Positions 25,353 to 34,510 of a DNA stretch of 64,000 nt are shown here, piece after piece (the stretch's first letter is position 1; each line of letters starts with the position of its first letter). The notes under the pieces were generated by a model. It was not told where the DNA came from and made no database searches. It saw only the letters and a list, made by a program, of their open reading frames with translations. The DNA is taken from positions 62,001 to 126,000 of the forward strand of contig NZ_JAJNDA010000009.1 in assembly GCF_021026295.1 (NCBI RefSeq). The letters are read 5' to 3'. Source of the DNA: Actinomycetospora soli (GTDB taxonomy: Bacteria; Actinomycetota; Actinomycetes; Mycobacteriales; Pseudonocardiaceae). Position numbers and translations under genes: made by a program.

Positions 25353-26684
25353 ATGCGAGCGATCCGGCCGTTGCGGCACCCGGCGTACCGGTGGTTGGCG
25401 GGCAACCTCGCCTTCTCGGTCCTCGCCGAGGGCCTGTGGGTCGTGGCGCTGGTGTGGCAGGTCGTCGCGCTGGGTGGCGGGCCGGCGCAGCTGTCGGTGA
25501 TCAGTGCCGCCCTGGCCGTCGGGGTCCTGGTCACGGCCCTGCCGGGCGGCGTCCTGGCCGACCGGGTGCCGCAGCGTCGGATCCTGGTCCTCGTGGCTGC
25601 CCTCCAGGCCGGGGCGGTCGGTGTGGTGGCGGCGCTGTCGGTCGCCGGCCTGCTCGGCTGCGCCGCCCTGACCGTCGCGGCCCTCCTGATCGGCGTCGCG
25701 GGCGGCCTCATGTTCCCGGCCTACTCCGCGCTGGTGCCGCGGCTGGTCCCCGCCGACGAGCTGCAGGCGGTCAACGGGCTGGAGGGCATGCTGCGGCCGG
25801 CGCTGCTCAACGCCGGCGGGCCCGCCCTCGCGGGCGTGGTCGTCGCCGCGGCCGGGCCCGGGCCGGCGCTGGCGGTGGTCGCCGCGGCCGCGGCCGCCGC
25901 GCTCGTCTGCGCGGTCGGACTGCCGCGTGCCGCCCCACCGGCCGCCGGGACCGGCGAGGAGAGCTCGACCGGCTCGCCGCTCGCCGACCTGCGCGAGGGC
26001 CTCCGCTACATGCTGCGCACCCGGTGGCTGCTGGTGACCCTGCTGTTCGCCTCGGCGATGATCCTCGTGGTGCTCGGGCCGATGGAGGTGCTGGTGCCCT
26101 TCGCGGTCAAGGACCGGGCGGGCGGCGGGCCGGCCGAGCACGCCTTCGTCCTCGCCATGTTCGGGCTCGGCGGGTTCGTCGGGTCGTTCCTCGCCGGGTC
26201 GATGCGCCCGCCGCGGCGCTACCTCACCGCGATGATCTCGGTGTGGGCGGTCGGCTGCCTGCCGATGGCGGTGTTCGGTCTCGCGGGCTCGCTGGCGCCG
26301 ATGGCAGTGGCGGCGTTCGTCGTCGGGGTGCTGTTCAACGCCCCGCAGGTGCTGTGGGGGACGCTGCTGCAGCGGCGGGTCCCGCGCGCGCTGCTGGGGC
26401 GGGTGTCGAGTCTGGACTTCTTCGTCTCACTGGCGTTCATGCCGGTGTCGATGGCGTTGGCCGGGCCGGTGAGCACCGCGGTCGGGCTGACGCCGGTGTT
26501 CCTCGTCGCGGGGATCGCCCCGGTGCTGATCGGTGCGGTCGCGCTGCTGCTCGGGCGGCTCGGCCCGGACGAGCTCGCCCACCCCATGGACGGCTTGGAC
26601 GGGGCCGACGCCGACGCCGACGGCCCGGCCACCGTGGTGGCCGGGCCGAGGGAGGAGGAGGTCAGCCCGCGGTCGGCGCGGTGA
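25353..26684 (+). CDS. MFS transporter (MFS_3, EntS-like drug/siderophore exporter group)
   Basis: 443 residues with about 12 membrane helices. The N-terminus RAIRPLRHPAYRWLAGNLAFS and the loop GGVLADRVPQRRILV (A-type MFS motif G-x-x-x-D-R) are typical of the DHA3/EntS subgroup, which exports siderophores or macrolides. The C-terminal 30 residues are acidic. ATG 25353 is chosen; GTG 25344 is possible. The 3' end overlaps the convergent GT39 gene by 23 bp. No biosynthetic cluster nearby indicates a substrate. Confidence 0.87.
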   Translation: MRAIRPLRHPAYRWLAGNLAFSVLAEGLWVVALVWQVVALGGGPAQLSVISAALAVGVLVTALPGGVLADRVPQRRILVLVAALQAGAVGVVAALSVAGLLGCAALTVAALLIGVAGGLMFPAYSALVPRLVPADELQAVNGLEGMLRPALLNAGGPALAGVVVAAAGPGPALAVVAAAAAAALVCAVGLPRAAPPAAGTGEESSTGSPLADLREGLRYMLRTRWLLVTLLFASAMILVVLGPMEVLVPFAVKDRAGGGPAEHAFVLAMFGLGGFVGSFLAGSMRPPRRYLTAMISVWAVGCLPMAVFGLAGSLAPMAVAAFVVGVLFNAPQVLWGTLLQRRVPRALLGRVSSLDFFVSLAFMPVSMALAGPVSTAVGLTPVFLVAGIAPVLIGAVALLLGRLGPDELAHPMDGLDGADADADGPATVVAGPREEEVSPRSAR

Positions 26685-28746
26685 GGTCGTAGACCGTCTG
26701 CCCGCCGACGGTGGTCGCCGTGTAGTGCTCGGACACCCAGGTCGTGATCTGCGTGCCGACCGAGTCGGAGCCGCCCTGGCCGCCCATGCCGCCGCCGTCA
26801 CCGGAGGCGAGCAGGTAGTGGACCTCGCCCGCGGCGACCATGGCCTGGAACTGCTCGAGGGTCGGCGCCGCGTCGGAGCCGCTCCACCCGCCGATCGCCA
26901 TGACGGCCGTGCCGGTGGAGAGCTCCAGCGAGGCCGCGCTCTGCGAGCCGACCACCGCGGCCGACCAGGTGGTGCCGGCCTGCTGCAGCAGCGTGGTGAG
27001 CTCGGCGGAGGTCGTCAGGCCACCGGGGCCGCCCTGAGCGCCCCCGCCCTGGCCGCCCGGTTGCCCGGACCCGGCGTCGGGACGCTGACCCGAGGGCGGC
27101 TGACCCCCCTGCCCGCCCTGACCACCGGGTCCACCCTGACCGCCGGGACCGCCGCCCGCTCCGCCGTCGGCACTCGCCGGACCGGCCGAGACGATCGAGC
27201 CGGAGTGGGTCGTGGCGGCCGTGTCCAGCGCGTAGGCCACCGAACCGCCTGCCCCGGCCAGCACGGCCCCGACCAGCAGCACCGGCAGCGCGCGGTGCGC
27301 CCAGGCGCGGCGGGTCACCGCGCCGGCGAGCAGCCCGAGGACCGCGACGACGCCGACGACCGCGACGACCCAGCGCAGCCAGGGCAGGAACTCGGGCGTG
27401 CGACGCAGCAGCACGACGCTCCACGCGGTCGTGGCGGCGAGGGCGGCGACGAGCGCGAGGCGGGCGGTCCAGAGCTCGCGGCGGCGCCACAGCAGGCCCC
27501 CGCCGACGGCCAGGGTCCCGGCCAGACCCGGCGCCATCGCCACCGCGTAGTAGGCGTGCACGGTCCCGCTCATGAAGCTGAACACCAGCGCGTGCACCAG
27601 CAGCCAGCCGCCCCAGAGGACGAGCCCGGCCCGGGTGCGGTCGGTCCGCCCGGCCCGCCGCGTGATCCAGAGGCCCGCGACCAGCACGATCAGCGCGGCC
27701 GGCAGCAGCCAGCTGATCTGGCCGCCGAACGACTCGTTGAACATCCGGGTGATCCCGGTCGAGCCGCCGAAGCCGGTGTTGCCGGAGCCGCCGCCGGGGC
27801 CGCCGCTGCCGCCGCCGTTGCCCGAGCCGCCGAGGATGCGGCCGAGCCCGTTGTAGCCGAGCACGAGGTCGAGGAAGGAGTTGTCGGTCGAGCCGCCGAT
27901 GTAGGGGCGCTCGGAGGCCGGCCACAGGTCGACCAGCAGCACGTACCAGCCGGTCGAGACGACCATGGCGACCAGACCGACCGCCAGCAGCGCGAGCCGC
28001 CGTCGCCAGGACACGGCGGCGGCCAGCACGATCACGGCGGCGAGCGCGGGCAGGACGAGCCAGGCCTGCAGCATCTTCGTCAGGAAGCCGAGGCCGAGCA
28101 GGGCGCCGGTCGCGGCGGTCCACCCGAGGCCGGCCCGGCGGTGCGCGACGTCGACCGCGCGGACCGTGGTGTACGCGGCGGCGGTCATGGCGAGCACGAG
28201 CAGGGCGTCGGGGTTGTTGAAGCGGAACATGAGGACCGCCACCGGCGTGAGCGCCAGCAGGGCCCCCGCCGCGAGCCCGGCACCGGGGCCGGCCCAACGG
28301 CGCACGGCCGCGCGCAGCAGGGCCACCGACGCGATGCCCATGAGCGCCTGCGGCACGAGCATCGACCACGCGCCGAAGCCGAACAGGCGTCCGGACAGAC
28401 CCATGACCCACAGTGCGGCCGGGGGCTTGTCGACGGTGATGAAGTTCGACGCGTCCAGGGACCCGAACAGCCAGGCCTTCCACGACTGCGTGCCCGCCTG
28501 GACCGCGGCGGCGTAGAACTCGTTGGCGGTGCCGCTCGCGCCCAGGTCCCAGAGGTAGAGCAGGGCTGTCCCGACGAGCAGCGTCAGGAGCAGGGGGCGT
28601 TCCCAGGGCGGGGCGTCGTCCGGGCCGCGCCACCGGGCGCGGGGCGGGCGGGCGTGACGGGCCCCGGCCCGCGCGTCCGGCGCCGACCGGGGTGCCGGAC
28701 GGGGTGCGGGCCGCGCGGCGGCACGCAGGTGGGTCGTCGTGGTCAT
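26662..28746 (-). CDS. ArnT/YkcB-like GT39 membrane glycosyltransferase
   Basis: 694 residues. A basic N-terminus precedes 10-12 membrane helices. LLYLWDLGASGTANEFYAAA, the D-K-P-P element in FITVDKPPAALWVMGL, and IGGSTDNSFLDLVLGYNG mark the YkcA/B-type polyprenyl-phosphate sugar transferases. A Gly-rich loop lies near residue 300 and a Gly/Pro/Gln-rich linker near 530. The external C-terminal domain (LLQQAGTTWSAAVVGSQSAA...) ends the protein. A paralogue is at 40791-42848. It probably moves a lipid-linked sugar to an envelope glycopolymer; donor and acceptor are unknown. Confidence 0.85.
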   Translation of the reverse strand: MTTTTHLRAAARPAPRPAPRSAPDARAGARHARPPRARWRGPDDAPPWERPLLLTLLVGTALLYLWDLGASGTANEFYAAAVQAGTQSWKAWLFGSLDASNFITVDKPPAALWVMGLSGRLFGFGAWSMLVPQALMGIASVALLRAAVRRWAGPGAGLAAGALLALTPVAVLMFRFNNPDALLVLAMTAAAYTTVRAVDVAHRRAGLGWTAATGALLGLGFLTKMLQAWLVLPALAAVIVLAAAVSWRRRLALLAVGLVAMVVSTGWYVLLVDLWPASERPYIGGSTDNSFLDLVLGYNGLGRILGGSGNGGGSGGPGGGSGNTGFGGSTGITRMFNESFGGQISWLLPAALIVLVAGLWITRRAGRTDRTRAGLVLWGGWLLVHALVFSFMSGTVHAYYAVAMAPGLAGTLAVGGGLLWRRRELWTARLALVAALAATTAWSVVLLRRTPEFLPWLRWVVAVVGVVAVLGLLAGAVTRRAWAHRALPVLLVGAVLAGAGGSVAYALDTAATTHSGSIVSAGPASADGGAGGGPGGQGGPGGQGGQGGQPPSGQRPDAGSGQPGGQGGGAQGGPGGLTTSAELTTLLQQAGTTWSAAVVGSQSAASLELSTGTAVMAIGGWSGSDAAPTLEQFQAMVAAGEVHYLLASGDGGGMGGQGGSDSVGTQITTWVSEHYTATTVGGQTVYDLTAPTAG

Positions 28747-28935
28747 GGTGTCGACCCTCGTGGCCGTCGATGTCCGGTTCCTGGGCCGTCGTTGTGGGGC
28801 GGCTGTGAGCGGCTGGACCGATCAGGTCTCGGGCGCGTGAGCTGTGCCGGCGCCGGATCACGATCGGGTCTCGACCTCGAGGGTTACGTCCGATCTCACG
28901 GTGACGATCGGGCGTGGACGGGGAACCATGACGAG

Positions 28936-30231
28936 GTGAGCGGAACCACGAACGGGCGGCGTGTGCGCGTGGCCCTGCGCGCCGTCGTCGTGGCGGTCTC
29001 GCTCGCCGTGCTCTCGGCCTCCGCGTTCGCCTGGGTACAGGTCCGTTTCCTGGATCGATCCACCGCGTCGGCCTCGGTGATCCAGGGAGCGGTGCCGGCG
29101 GGCCCCGCGGCCGAGCAGAACATCCTGCTGCTCGGCGTGGACAGCCGGACCGACCCGCAGGGCAACCCGCTCCCGCCGGACCTGCTCGCGGCCCTGCACG
29201 CGGGTGACACCGGCGACGGGGGCGACACCGCCGACTCCATCACCGTGGTGCACATCCCGGCCGGCGGCGGTCGGGCGACCGCGATCTCGATCCCGCGCGA
29301 CTCCTACGTCCAGCTGGCCGACGGCTACGGGAAACACAAGATCAACTCGGCGTACTCGCGAGCGGCCGCGTTCACCACCGAGTCGCTCACCGAGAACTCC
29401 GCGGGCGGGGCCGCGACCTCGCCCTTCGCCCCGGAGTCGGCCGGCCCTGGCTCGCCCGACGACCCGGCCGTGCGACGCGCGGCCCTGGAGGCCGGCGCCC
29501 GCACCACGATCGCGACGGTCGAGGCCCTCACCGGGCTGCCGATCACCCACTACGCCTCGGTCAATCTCGCGGGCTTCGCCGACGTCAGCCAGGCCCTCGG
29601 CGGCGTGCCGGTGTGCCTGCGGGCCCCCGTCGACGACCCCTTCTCCGGGCTGCGCCTGCCCGCCGGCCCCCAGGAGGTCGCGGGCGCCGAGGCGCTCGCC
29701 TTCGTGCGGCAGCGCCACGGCCTCCCCGGCGGCGACCTCGACCGGATCACGCGCCAACAGACCTTCCTCGCGAGCGCGACCCGGCAGCTCCTCTCGGCCG
29801 GCACGCTCGCGAACCCGTTCGCCCTCGACCGGCTCACGGGCGTCCTGTCCCGCTCGGTGACCCTCGACGCGAACTGGGACGTGCTCTCCTTCGCCGGGCA
29901 GCTGCAGGGCCTGACGGCGGGCGCGGTCACCTTCCGCACCATCCCCACCGGCGACACCGAGCTCGCCACCGCCTCCGACGGCACCGCCGTGGAGGTCGAC
30001 CCGGTGGCCGTCCGACAGTTCGTCGACGACTCGATCGCGGTCGACGGCGGCCGGCCGCTGCCGGTCCCGCAGCCGATCGGCTGGTCGGACGCCGCGCGGG
30101 AGCACGCGGCCGAGGCGGGGGACGACGGGGCCTCCGACGAGGACCGGACCGTCCCGACGACGGGTGCGGTCGCGGCGCCCGTGCCGGTCACGCCGCCGAT
30201 CACCGCCGCGGCGCCGGGGTGCATCAACTGA
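28936..30231 (+). CDS. LytR-CpsA-Psr (LCP) family cell wall ligase
   Basis: About 431 residues from GTG 28936 (the start is uncertain; a GTG 27 bp later is possible). One membrane helix (ALRAVVVAVSLAVLSASAFAW) is followed by the LCP domain: NILLLGVDSR, DSITVVHIPAGGGRATAISIPRDSYV, KINSAYSRAA, and FVRQRHGLPGGDLDRITRQQ. LCP enzymes attach glycopolymers such as arabinogalactan or teichoic acid to peptidoglycan. An extra acidic Ser/Gly loop (about residues 155-185) interrupts the domain. Divergent from the GT39 gene; the two may act on the same envelope polymer (inference). Confidence 0.88.
   Translation: MSGTTNGRRVRVALRAVVVAVSLAVLSASAFAWVQVRFLDRSTASASVIQGAVPAGPAAEQNILLLGVDSRTDPQGNPLPPDLLAALHAGDTGDGGDTADSITVVHIPAGGGRATAISIPRDSYVQLADGYGKHKINSAYSRAAAFTTESLTENSAGGAATSPFAPESAGPGSPDDPAVRRAALEAGARTTIATVEALTGLPITHYASVNLAGFADVSQALGGVPVCLRAPVDDPFSGLRLPAGPQEVAGAEALAFVRQRHGLPGGDLDRITRQQTFLASATRQLLSAGTLANPFALDRLTGVLSRSVTLDANWDVLSFAGQLQGLTAGAVTFRTIPTGDTELATASDGTAVEVDPVAVRQFVDDSIAVDGGRPLPVPQPIGWSDAAREHAAEAGDDGASDEDRTVPTTGAVAAPVPVTPPITAAAPGCIN
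30152..30165 (+). repeat. Copy of the dispersed 14-mer TCCCGACGACGGGT
   Basis: Exact copy inside the C-terminal part of the LCP gene, read as VPTTG. Confidence 0.7.
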
Positions 30232-30298
30232 GCGCTGGCGTCGGGGCCGCGGTCCTGGTGCGATGGGCGCTCGGTGACCGGCAGTCCCAGGAGGCGCG

Positions 30299-31057
30299 AT
30301 GCTGACCCGGATCGACCTGAACGCCGACGCGGGGGAGAGCCTCGGGCTCTGGACGCTCGGGCACGACACCGCGCTCATGGAGCACGTGACCTCGGTGAAC
30401 GTCGCCTGCGGCTACCACGCGAGCGACCCGGTGACGATGCGCGAGGCGGTGCGCACCGCCGCCGCGACGAACACCGCGATCGGGGCCCACCCGGGCCTGC
30501 CCGACCTCGTGGGCTTCGGCCGCCGGCGCATGGCGCTGCGCCCGGACGAGGCCGCGCAGATCGTCGTCTACCAGGTGGGGGCCCTGCAGGCGACGGCTGC
30601 GGTGGAGGGCGCCGAGGTGGTGCACGTGAAGCCGCACGGCGCCCTCTACGGCATGGCGCTGACCGACGACGCCATCACCACCGCGATCACCGAGGCCGTG
30701 CTGCGCCTCGACCCGGACCTGATGCTGTTCTGGCTCGCCGGGCCCACCGCCGACCTCGCGCGCTCCCTCGGCGCGAAGGTGGCCCGCGAGGGGTTCGCCG
30801 ACCTCGAGTACGACGACGAGGCCCACATCATCGTCGAGCCCCGGCCGATGGCGAAGGACCCGGCCGCCGTCGCGCAGCAGGCCGTGGACCTGCTGGAGGG
30901 GCACGTGACCTCGACGTCCGGGAAGCACCTGGACGTCGAGGTCGACACCATCTGCCTGCACGGCGACCGCCCGAACTCGCCGGACATCTGCGCGGCGATC
31001 GTCGCGCGGTTCGACGAGCTGGGCGTCGAGCGGGTGCCCGCGCTGCAGCTCGTCTAG
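30299..31057 (+). CDS. pxpA: PxpA (LamB/YcsF), 5-oxoprolinase subunit A-like
   Basis: 252 residues, full length. RIDLNADAGESLG at the start, NVACGYHASDP, IGAHPGLPDLVGFGRR, VKPHGALYG and CLHGDRP are the family's conserved metal/active-site motifs. PxpA works with PxpB and PxpC in ATP-dependent opening of 5-oxoproline to glutamate. Here PxpB, PxpC and two biotin proteins are encoded on the opposite strand and converge on this gene; both stop codons share CTAG at 31054-31057. That arrangement means pxpA is separately transcribed from its presumed partners. Confidence 0.92.
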   Translation: MLTRIDLNADAGESLGLWTLGHDTALMEHVTSVNVACGYHASDPVTMREAVRTAAATNTAIGAHPGLPDLVGFGRRRMALRPDEAAQIVVYQVGALQATAAVEGAEVVHVKPHGALYGMALTDDAITTAITEAVLRLDPDLMLFWLAGPTADLARSLGAKVAREGFADLEYDDEAHIIVEPRPMAKDPAAVAQQAVDLLEGHVTSTSGKHLDVEVDTICLHGDRPNSPDICAAIVARFDELGVERVPALQLV

Positions 31058-32391
31058 CCGAGGAGCCGCTCGAGGGTCGTGATGTCGTGGGTGCCGTCGA
31101 CGAGCGCGGGCTCGTCGACGAGGCGCCGGTGCAGCCCGAGCGTGGTCGGCACCCCCTCGACGCGGTACTCGGCGAGCGCGCGGCGGGCCCGGGCGAGGGC
31201 CGTCGCGCGGTCCGGTCCCCAGACCGCGAGCTTCGCGACCATCGAATCGTAGAACGGCGGGATCACGTCGCCGACGGCGAGCGCGGTGTCCACCCGCACG
31301 CCCGGGCCGCCGGGCAGCTCGAGCGCGGTGATCTCGCCGGGGCTGGGCAGGAAGTCGTCGTCGGGGTCCTCGGCGTTGACCCGGAACTCGACGGCGCTGC
31401 CGCGGACCGCCACCTCGTCCTGGGTCACCGAGAGCGGGCGGCCGTCGGCGACGCGCAGCTGCTCGGCGACGAGGTCCACCCCGGTAACCAGCTCACTGAC
31501 CGGGTGCTCGACCTGGATGCGGGTGTTCATCTCGATGAAGAAGAACTCCCCCTCCTCGACGAGGAACTCCACCGTGCCGGCGCCGACGTATCCGACCTCC
31601 CGGGCGAGGTCCGCGGCCGCGGTGCACATCCGCTCCCGCAACGCCGGGTCGAGCCCGGGCGCGGGCGCCTCCTCCACCAGCTTCTGCCGCCGGCGCTGCA
31701 GCGAGCAGTCCCGCTCGCCGACGTGCACCACCGCGCCGTGGCGGTCGGCGAGCACCTGCACCTCGACGTGCTTGGGGGCCCGCAGCATCCGCTCCAGGTA
31801 GACCGCGTCCGACCCGAACGCCGACGCCGCCTCGCGGCGGGCCTCGTCGACCACGCGCCGCAGCTCGTCGTCGTCCGACGCCGGACGGATGCCGCGGCCC
31901 CCGCCGCCCGCGGACGCCTTGACCAGGACCGGGTAGCCGACCTCGGCGGCCGCCGCGACCGCGTCGTCGACCGAGGCGACCACCCCGCTGCCGGGCACCA
32001 CCGGCACCCCGGCCGCCTGCGCCGTCGCGCGGGCGGTCGCCTTGTCGCCCATCCGCTCGATGACCTCGGCCGCGGGGCCGACCCAGGTGAGGCCGGCGTC
32101 GGCGACGGCGCGGGCGAAGGCGGCGTTCTCGGAGAGGAAGCCGTAGCCGGGGTGGACGGCGTCCGCGTCCGACTCCCGCGCGGCCGCGAGGAGCGCCTCG
32201 GCGTTGAGGTAGCTCTTCCCGGCCGACGACTTCCCGACGTGCACGGCCGCGTCGGCGTGCCGCACGTGCGCGGCGCCGGCGTCCGCGTCGGAGTACACGG
32301 CCACCGCGCGCAGCCCGAGGTCCCGGCAGGCCCGCACGACCCGCAGGGCGATCTCGCCGCGGTTGGCGACCAGGACCGACCTGATCGTCAC
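31054..32391 (-). CDS. Biotin carboxylase subunit (AccC-like) of a split biotin-dependent enzyme
   Basis: 445 residues, the length of a free-standing biotin carboxylase. IRSVLVANRGEIALRVVRA begins the fold; KASAGGGGRGIRP is the ATP-grasp glycine loop; HVEVQVLADRHGAVVHVGERDCSLQRRRQKL and FIEMNTRIQVEHPV are catalytic segments. GTG 32391 overlaps the carrier-protein stop as GTGA. It carboxylates biotin on the adjacent carrier with ATP and bicarbonate. The usual acetyl-CoA carboxyltransferase subunits are absent; the neighbouring PxpB/PxpC (AHS1/AHS2) proteins match the carboxyltransferase part of urea carboxylase, so the acceptor is probably an amide (inference). Confidence 0.9.
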   Translation of the reverse strand: MTIRSVLVANRGEIALRVVRACRDLGLRAVAVYSDADAGAAHVRHADAAVHVGKSSAGKSYLNAEALLAAARESDADAVHPGYGFLSENAAFARAVADAGLTWVGPAAEVIERMGDKATARATAQAAGVPVVPGSGVVASVDDAVAAAAEVGYPVLVKASAGGGGRGIRPASDDDELRRVVDEARREAASAFGSDAVYLERMLRAPKHVEVQVLADRHGAVVHVGERDCSLQRRRQKLVEEAPAPGLDPALRERMCTAAADLAREVGYVGAGTVEFLVEEGEFFFIEMNTRIQVEHPVSELVTGVDLVAEQLRVADGRPLSVTQDEVAVRGSAVEFRVNAEDPDDDFLPSPGEITALELPGGPGVRVDTALAVGDVIPPFYDSMVAKLAVWGPDRATALARARRALAEYRVEGVPTTLGLHRRLVDEPALVDGTHDITTLERLLG

Positions 32392-32627
32392 GTGTCCAGC
32401 TCCACCAGCTCCTGACCGATGGTCACCTCGTCCTCGTCGTCCACGTGCCAGGTCGAGACCGTGCCCGCGGCGTCCGCCTTCACCTCGCGGTAGGTCTTCA
32501 TCACCTCGATCAGCCCGATGACGTCGCCCTCGGCGACCGTGGCGCCGTCGGCGACGTAGGGCTCGGCGTCGGGGGAGGGCTTGCGGTAGAAGACGCCCGG
32601 GGTCTTCGCGGTGATGGTGTGTCCCAT
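32388..32627 (-). CDS. Biotin carboxyl carrier-type protein
   Basis: 79 residues, a bare biotinyl domain. The biotin-accepting lysine lies in LIEVMKTYREV, and flanking DGATVAEGDVIGLIEV and VTIGQELVELD complete the fold. It lacks the long N-terminal thumb and Pro/Ala linker of AccB from acetyl-CoA carboxylase. It lies 9 bp after pxpC and overlaps the biotin carboxylase gene, so it is the mobile arm of the same enzyme. Confidence 0.9.
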   Translation of the reverse strand: MGHTITAKTPGVFYRKPSPDAEPYVADGATVAEGDVIGLIEVMKTYREVKADAAGTVSTWHVDDEDEVTIGQELVELDT

Positions 32628-32636
32628 GGGTGCTCC

Positions 32637-33608
32637 TCAGGCCAGCGCGGTGCGGATGCGGTCGAGCTGGGCGGCCCGGTCGCGGCGGATGGTCAGGGCC
32701 TCGTCGAGGTCGACGGCGACGAAGCGCGTGCGGTCGCCGGTCTTGGTCTGGGCGAGGCGGTCGCGGTCGACCGAGACGACGGTGCCGAGGGTGGCGTAGC
32801 CGCCCCCGGTGACCGCGTCCTGCAGCAGGACGATCGGCTCCACCCCGCCGGGGACCTGGACCGACCCGACGGGGTAGCCGCAGTCGGTGACGTTGGCCGG
32901 GTCGCTGCCCGCCCCGAACGGCTGCTCGCGCGGCACGAACTCCAGCTCCGCCCCGCGGTAGCGGTACCCGACCCGGTTGGCGTCGGGCGTCACCTTCCAG
33001 GCGGTGTCGGTGAACCGCTCGAGGCTGTCCGGGGTGAGCCGGTAGCTGTGCAGGCCCACGAGCAGGCGCAGCTCGGCGATCTCCGGGTAGGTCGGCACGT
33101 CGTCGTCGGACAGCCGCCGGCCCGCCCGCGGGGACACGGCGTCGTCGCCCAGGGTCAGCTCGTCGCCCTCGGCGAGGCCACGGCCGCCGAAGCCGCCCAT
33201 CCCGACGAGGGTGTAGGTCGAGCGGCTGCCGTAGACCGCCGGGACGTCGATGCCGCCCGCGACCGCGACGTAGGGCCGCGCCCCGCCCGTGAGCTGCCCG
33301 AAGGCGAGGGTCTGCCCCGCCCGGACCGCGACCGACTCCCACGTGGGGACCGCCTCGCCGTCGAGCGTGGCCGGGATGTCCGCGCCGGTCACCGCGATCA
33401 CGGTGTCCGCGGTGAACTCCAGCGTCGGGCCGAGGTAGACCGCCTCCAGCGCCGCGGCGCCGGGCGCGTTGCCCACCAGGGCGTTGCCCACGTGGTAGGC
33501 GAACGAGTCCAGCGCCCCGGAGGGCGGGAAGCCGATCGCGTAGTGCCCGAAGCGGCCGGTGTCCTGCACGGTCGTCTCGAGGCCGGGGTCGTGCACGAGG
33601 ATGCTCAT
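32637..33608 (-). CDS. pxpC: PxpC (KipA/AHS2), 5-oxoprolinase subunit C / biotin-dependent carboxyltransferase family
   Basis: 323 residues. ILVHDPGLETTVQDTGRFGH, GFPPSGALDSFAYHVGNALVG (PxSGxxD motif), AVTGADIPATLDG, and a late GGYATLGTVVSVDRDRLAQ are family signatures. The AHS2 domain forms, with AHS1, the carboxyltransferase of urea carboxylase and the catalytic half of prokaryotic 5-oxoprolinase. ATG 33608 overlaps the pxpB stop by 4 nt, showing coupling. Confidence 0.92.
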   Translation of the reverse strand: MSILVHDPGLETTVQDTGRFGHYAIGFPPSGALDSFAYHVGNALVGNAPGAAALEAVYLGPTLEFTADTVIAVTGADIPATLDGEAVPTWESVAVRAGQTLAFGQLTGGARPYVAVAGGIDVPAVYGSRSTYTLVGMGGFGGRGLAEGDELTLGDDAVSPRAGRRLSDDDVPTYPEIAELRLLVGLHSYRLTPDSLERFTDTAWKVTPDANRVGYRYRGAELEFVPREQPFGAGSDPANVTDCGYPVGSVQVPGGVEPIVLLQDAVTGGGYATLGTVVSVDRDRLAQTKTGDRTRFVAVDLDEALTIRRDRAAQLDRIRTALA

Positions 33609-34510
33609 CGGTACAGGGCCTCCAGCATCGCGGCGTTCGTGCCGTCCGGGTCGGCGAGGAAACGGCTCGGCGAGAAGTCCACGGGGGCGGTGCGGTAGCG
33701 CCACTGCTTCGCGGCGACCTGCTCGCGGACCTCGTCGTACCCGGCCTCGTCGACGCGACGGAAGTTGATGACGTCGCCGTGGCGGAAGAACACCACGGAG
33801 TCGTTCTCCGCGAAGTCCGGCTGCTCCTGCGCGGCGTCGAAGATCGGGGCCGGGGCGGAGCCGAACAGCTGGTACCCGCCGGCGCCCTTCACCGGGTAGA
33901 TCACCGCGAACGCGCCCCCGAAACCGAAGGCGCGCTCCGGGGTCTCGGTCCGCGGCCGGATGTACTTCGGCACCTCGACCTGGCGTTCCCGGGGGACGAG
34001 CTGGAAGCACCAGGGCAGGCCGGGGACGAACCCCATCATCGTGACGAGGTACGGCGAGCCGGCGAGTGCGTCGATGAACGCCTCGGTGGTGTCGTAGCCG
34101 TTGATCCGGGCCCCGTAGTCGAGGTCGGTGCCGTTCGGGTCCTGGTGGCGGTCCCGGAACTTCATGAGGACCTCGTGGGTCCACGGGTCGTTCAGCATGA
34201 TCGGCACGTCGACGATGCGGGTGTCGATGGTGAACGACGGGTCCGCGGACGCCTTGTCCCCGACCTCGGACTCGATGCGCTGCAGCTCCCGCACGAGGTC
34301 GCGCGGGTGGAGCCGGTCGGGGTCGACCCGCACCATGTACGACGCGTTCGACGGGCAGATCTCCTCGACGCCCGGGATCGCCTCCTCGGCGAGGCGCCGC
34401 GTGATCGCCAGCGCGGTGAAGTGCGCGGGCAGGCTCATCGCGGTGGACACCTCGGCGTAGACGAACTCGTCGCCGCCGTGGTCGTAGCGGATGCCCTCGT
34501 GCTCGGCCAT
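33605..34510 (-). CDS. pxpB: PxpB (KipI/AHS1), 5-oxoprolinase subunit B-like
   Basis: 301 residues, longer than the roughly 230-240 of B. subtilis KipI, by an N-terminal extension and an insert. EEICPSNASYMVRVDPDRLHPRDL, then AGSPYLVTMMGFVPGLPWCF (the MGFxPGxP motif) and PVKGAGGYQLFGSAP are the AHS1 core. It pairs with PxpC. A kinase-inhibitor (KipI) role is not likely because no sporulation kinase is involved. TGA of the molybdopterin subunit and ATG of this gene share one base (TGATG at 34512-34508). Confidence 0.9.
   Translation of the reverse strand: MAEHEGIRYDHGGDEFVYAEVSTAMSLPAHFTALAITRRLAEEAIPGVEEICPSNASYMVRVDPDRLHPRDLVRELQRIESEVGDKASADPSFTIDTRIVDVPIMLNDPWTHEVLMKFRDRHQDPNGTDLDYGARINGYDTTEAFIDALAGSPYLVTMMGFVPGLPWCFQLVPRERQVEVPKYIRPRTETPERAFGFGGAFAVIYPVKGAGGYQLFGSAPAPIFDAAQEQPDFAENDSVVFFRHGDVINFRRVDEAGYDEVREQVAAKQWRYRTAPVDFSPSRFLADPDGTNAAMLEALYR

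Noticed and set aside
31054-32627. Acetyl-CoA carboxylase AccB/AccC
   Set aside because: The carrier lacks the AccB N-terminal region and no accA/accD carboxyltransferase is near; the AHS1/AHS2 genes are the apparent carboxyltransferase.
32637-34510. KipI/KipA sporulation kinase inhibitor pair
   Set aside because: Context is biotin enzymes and PxpA, with no sporulation kinase; the AHS1/AHS2 enzyme role fits better.
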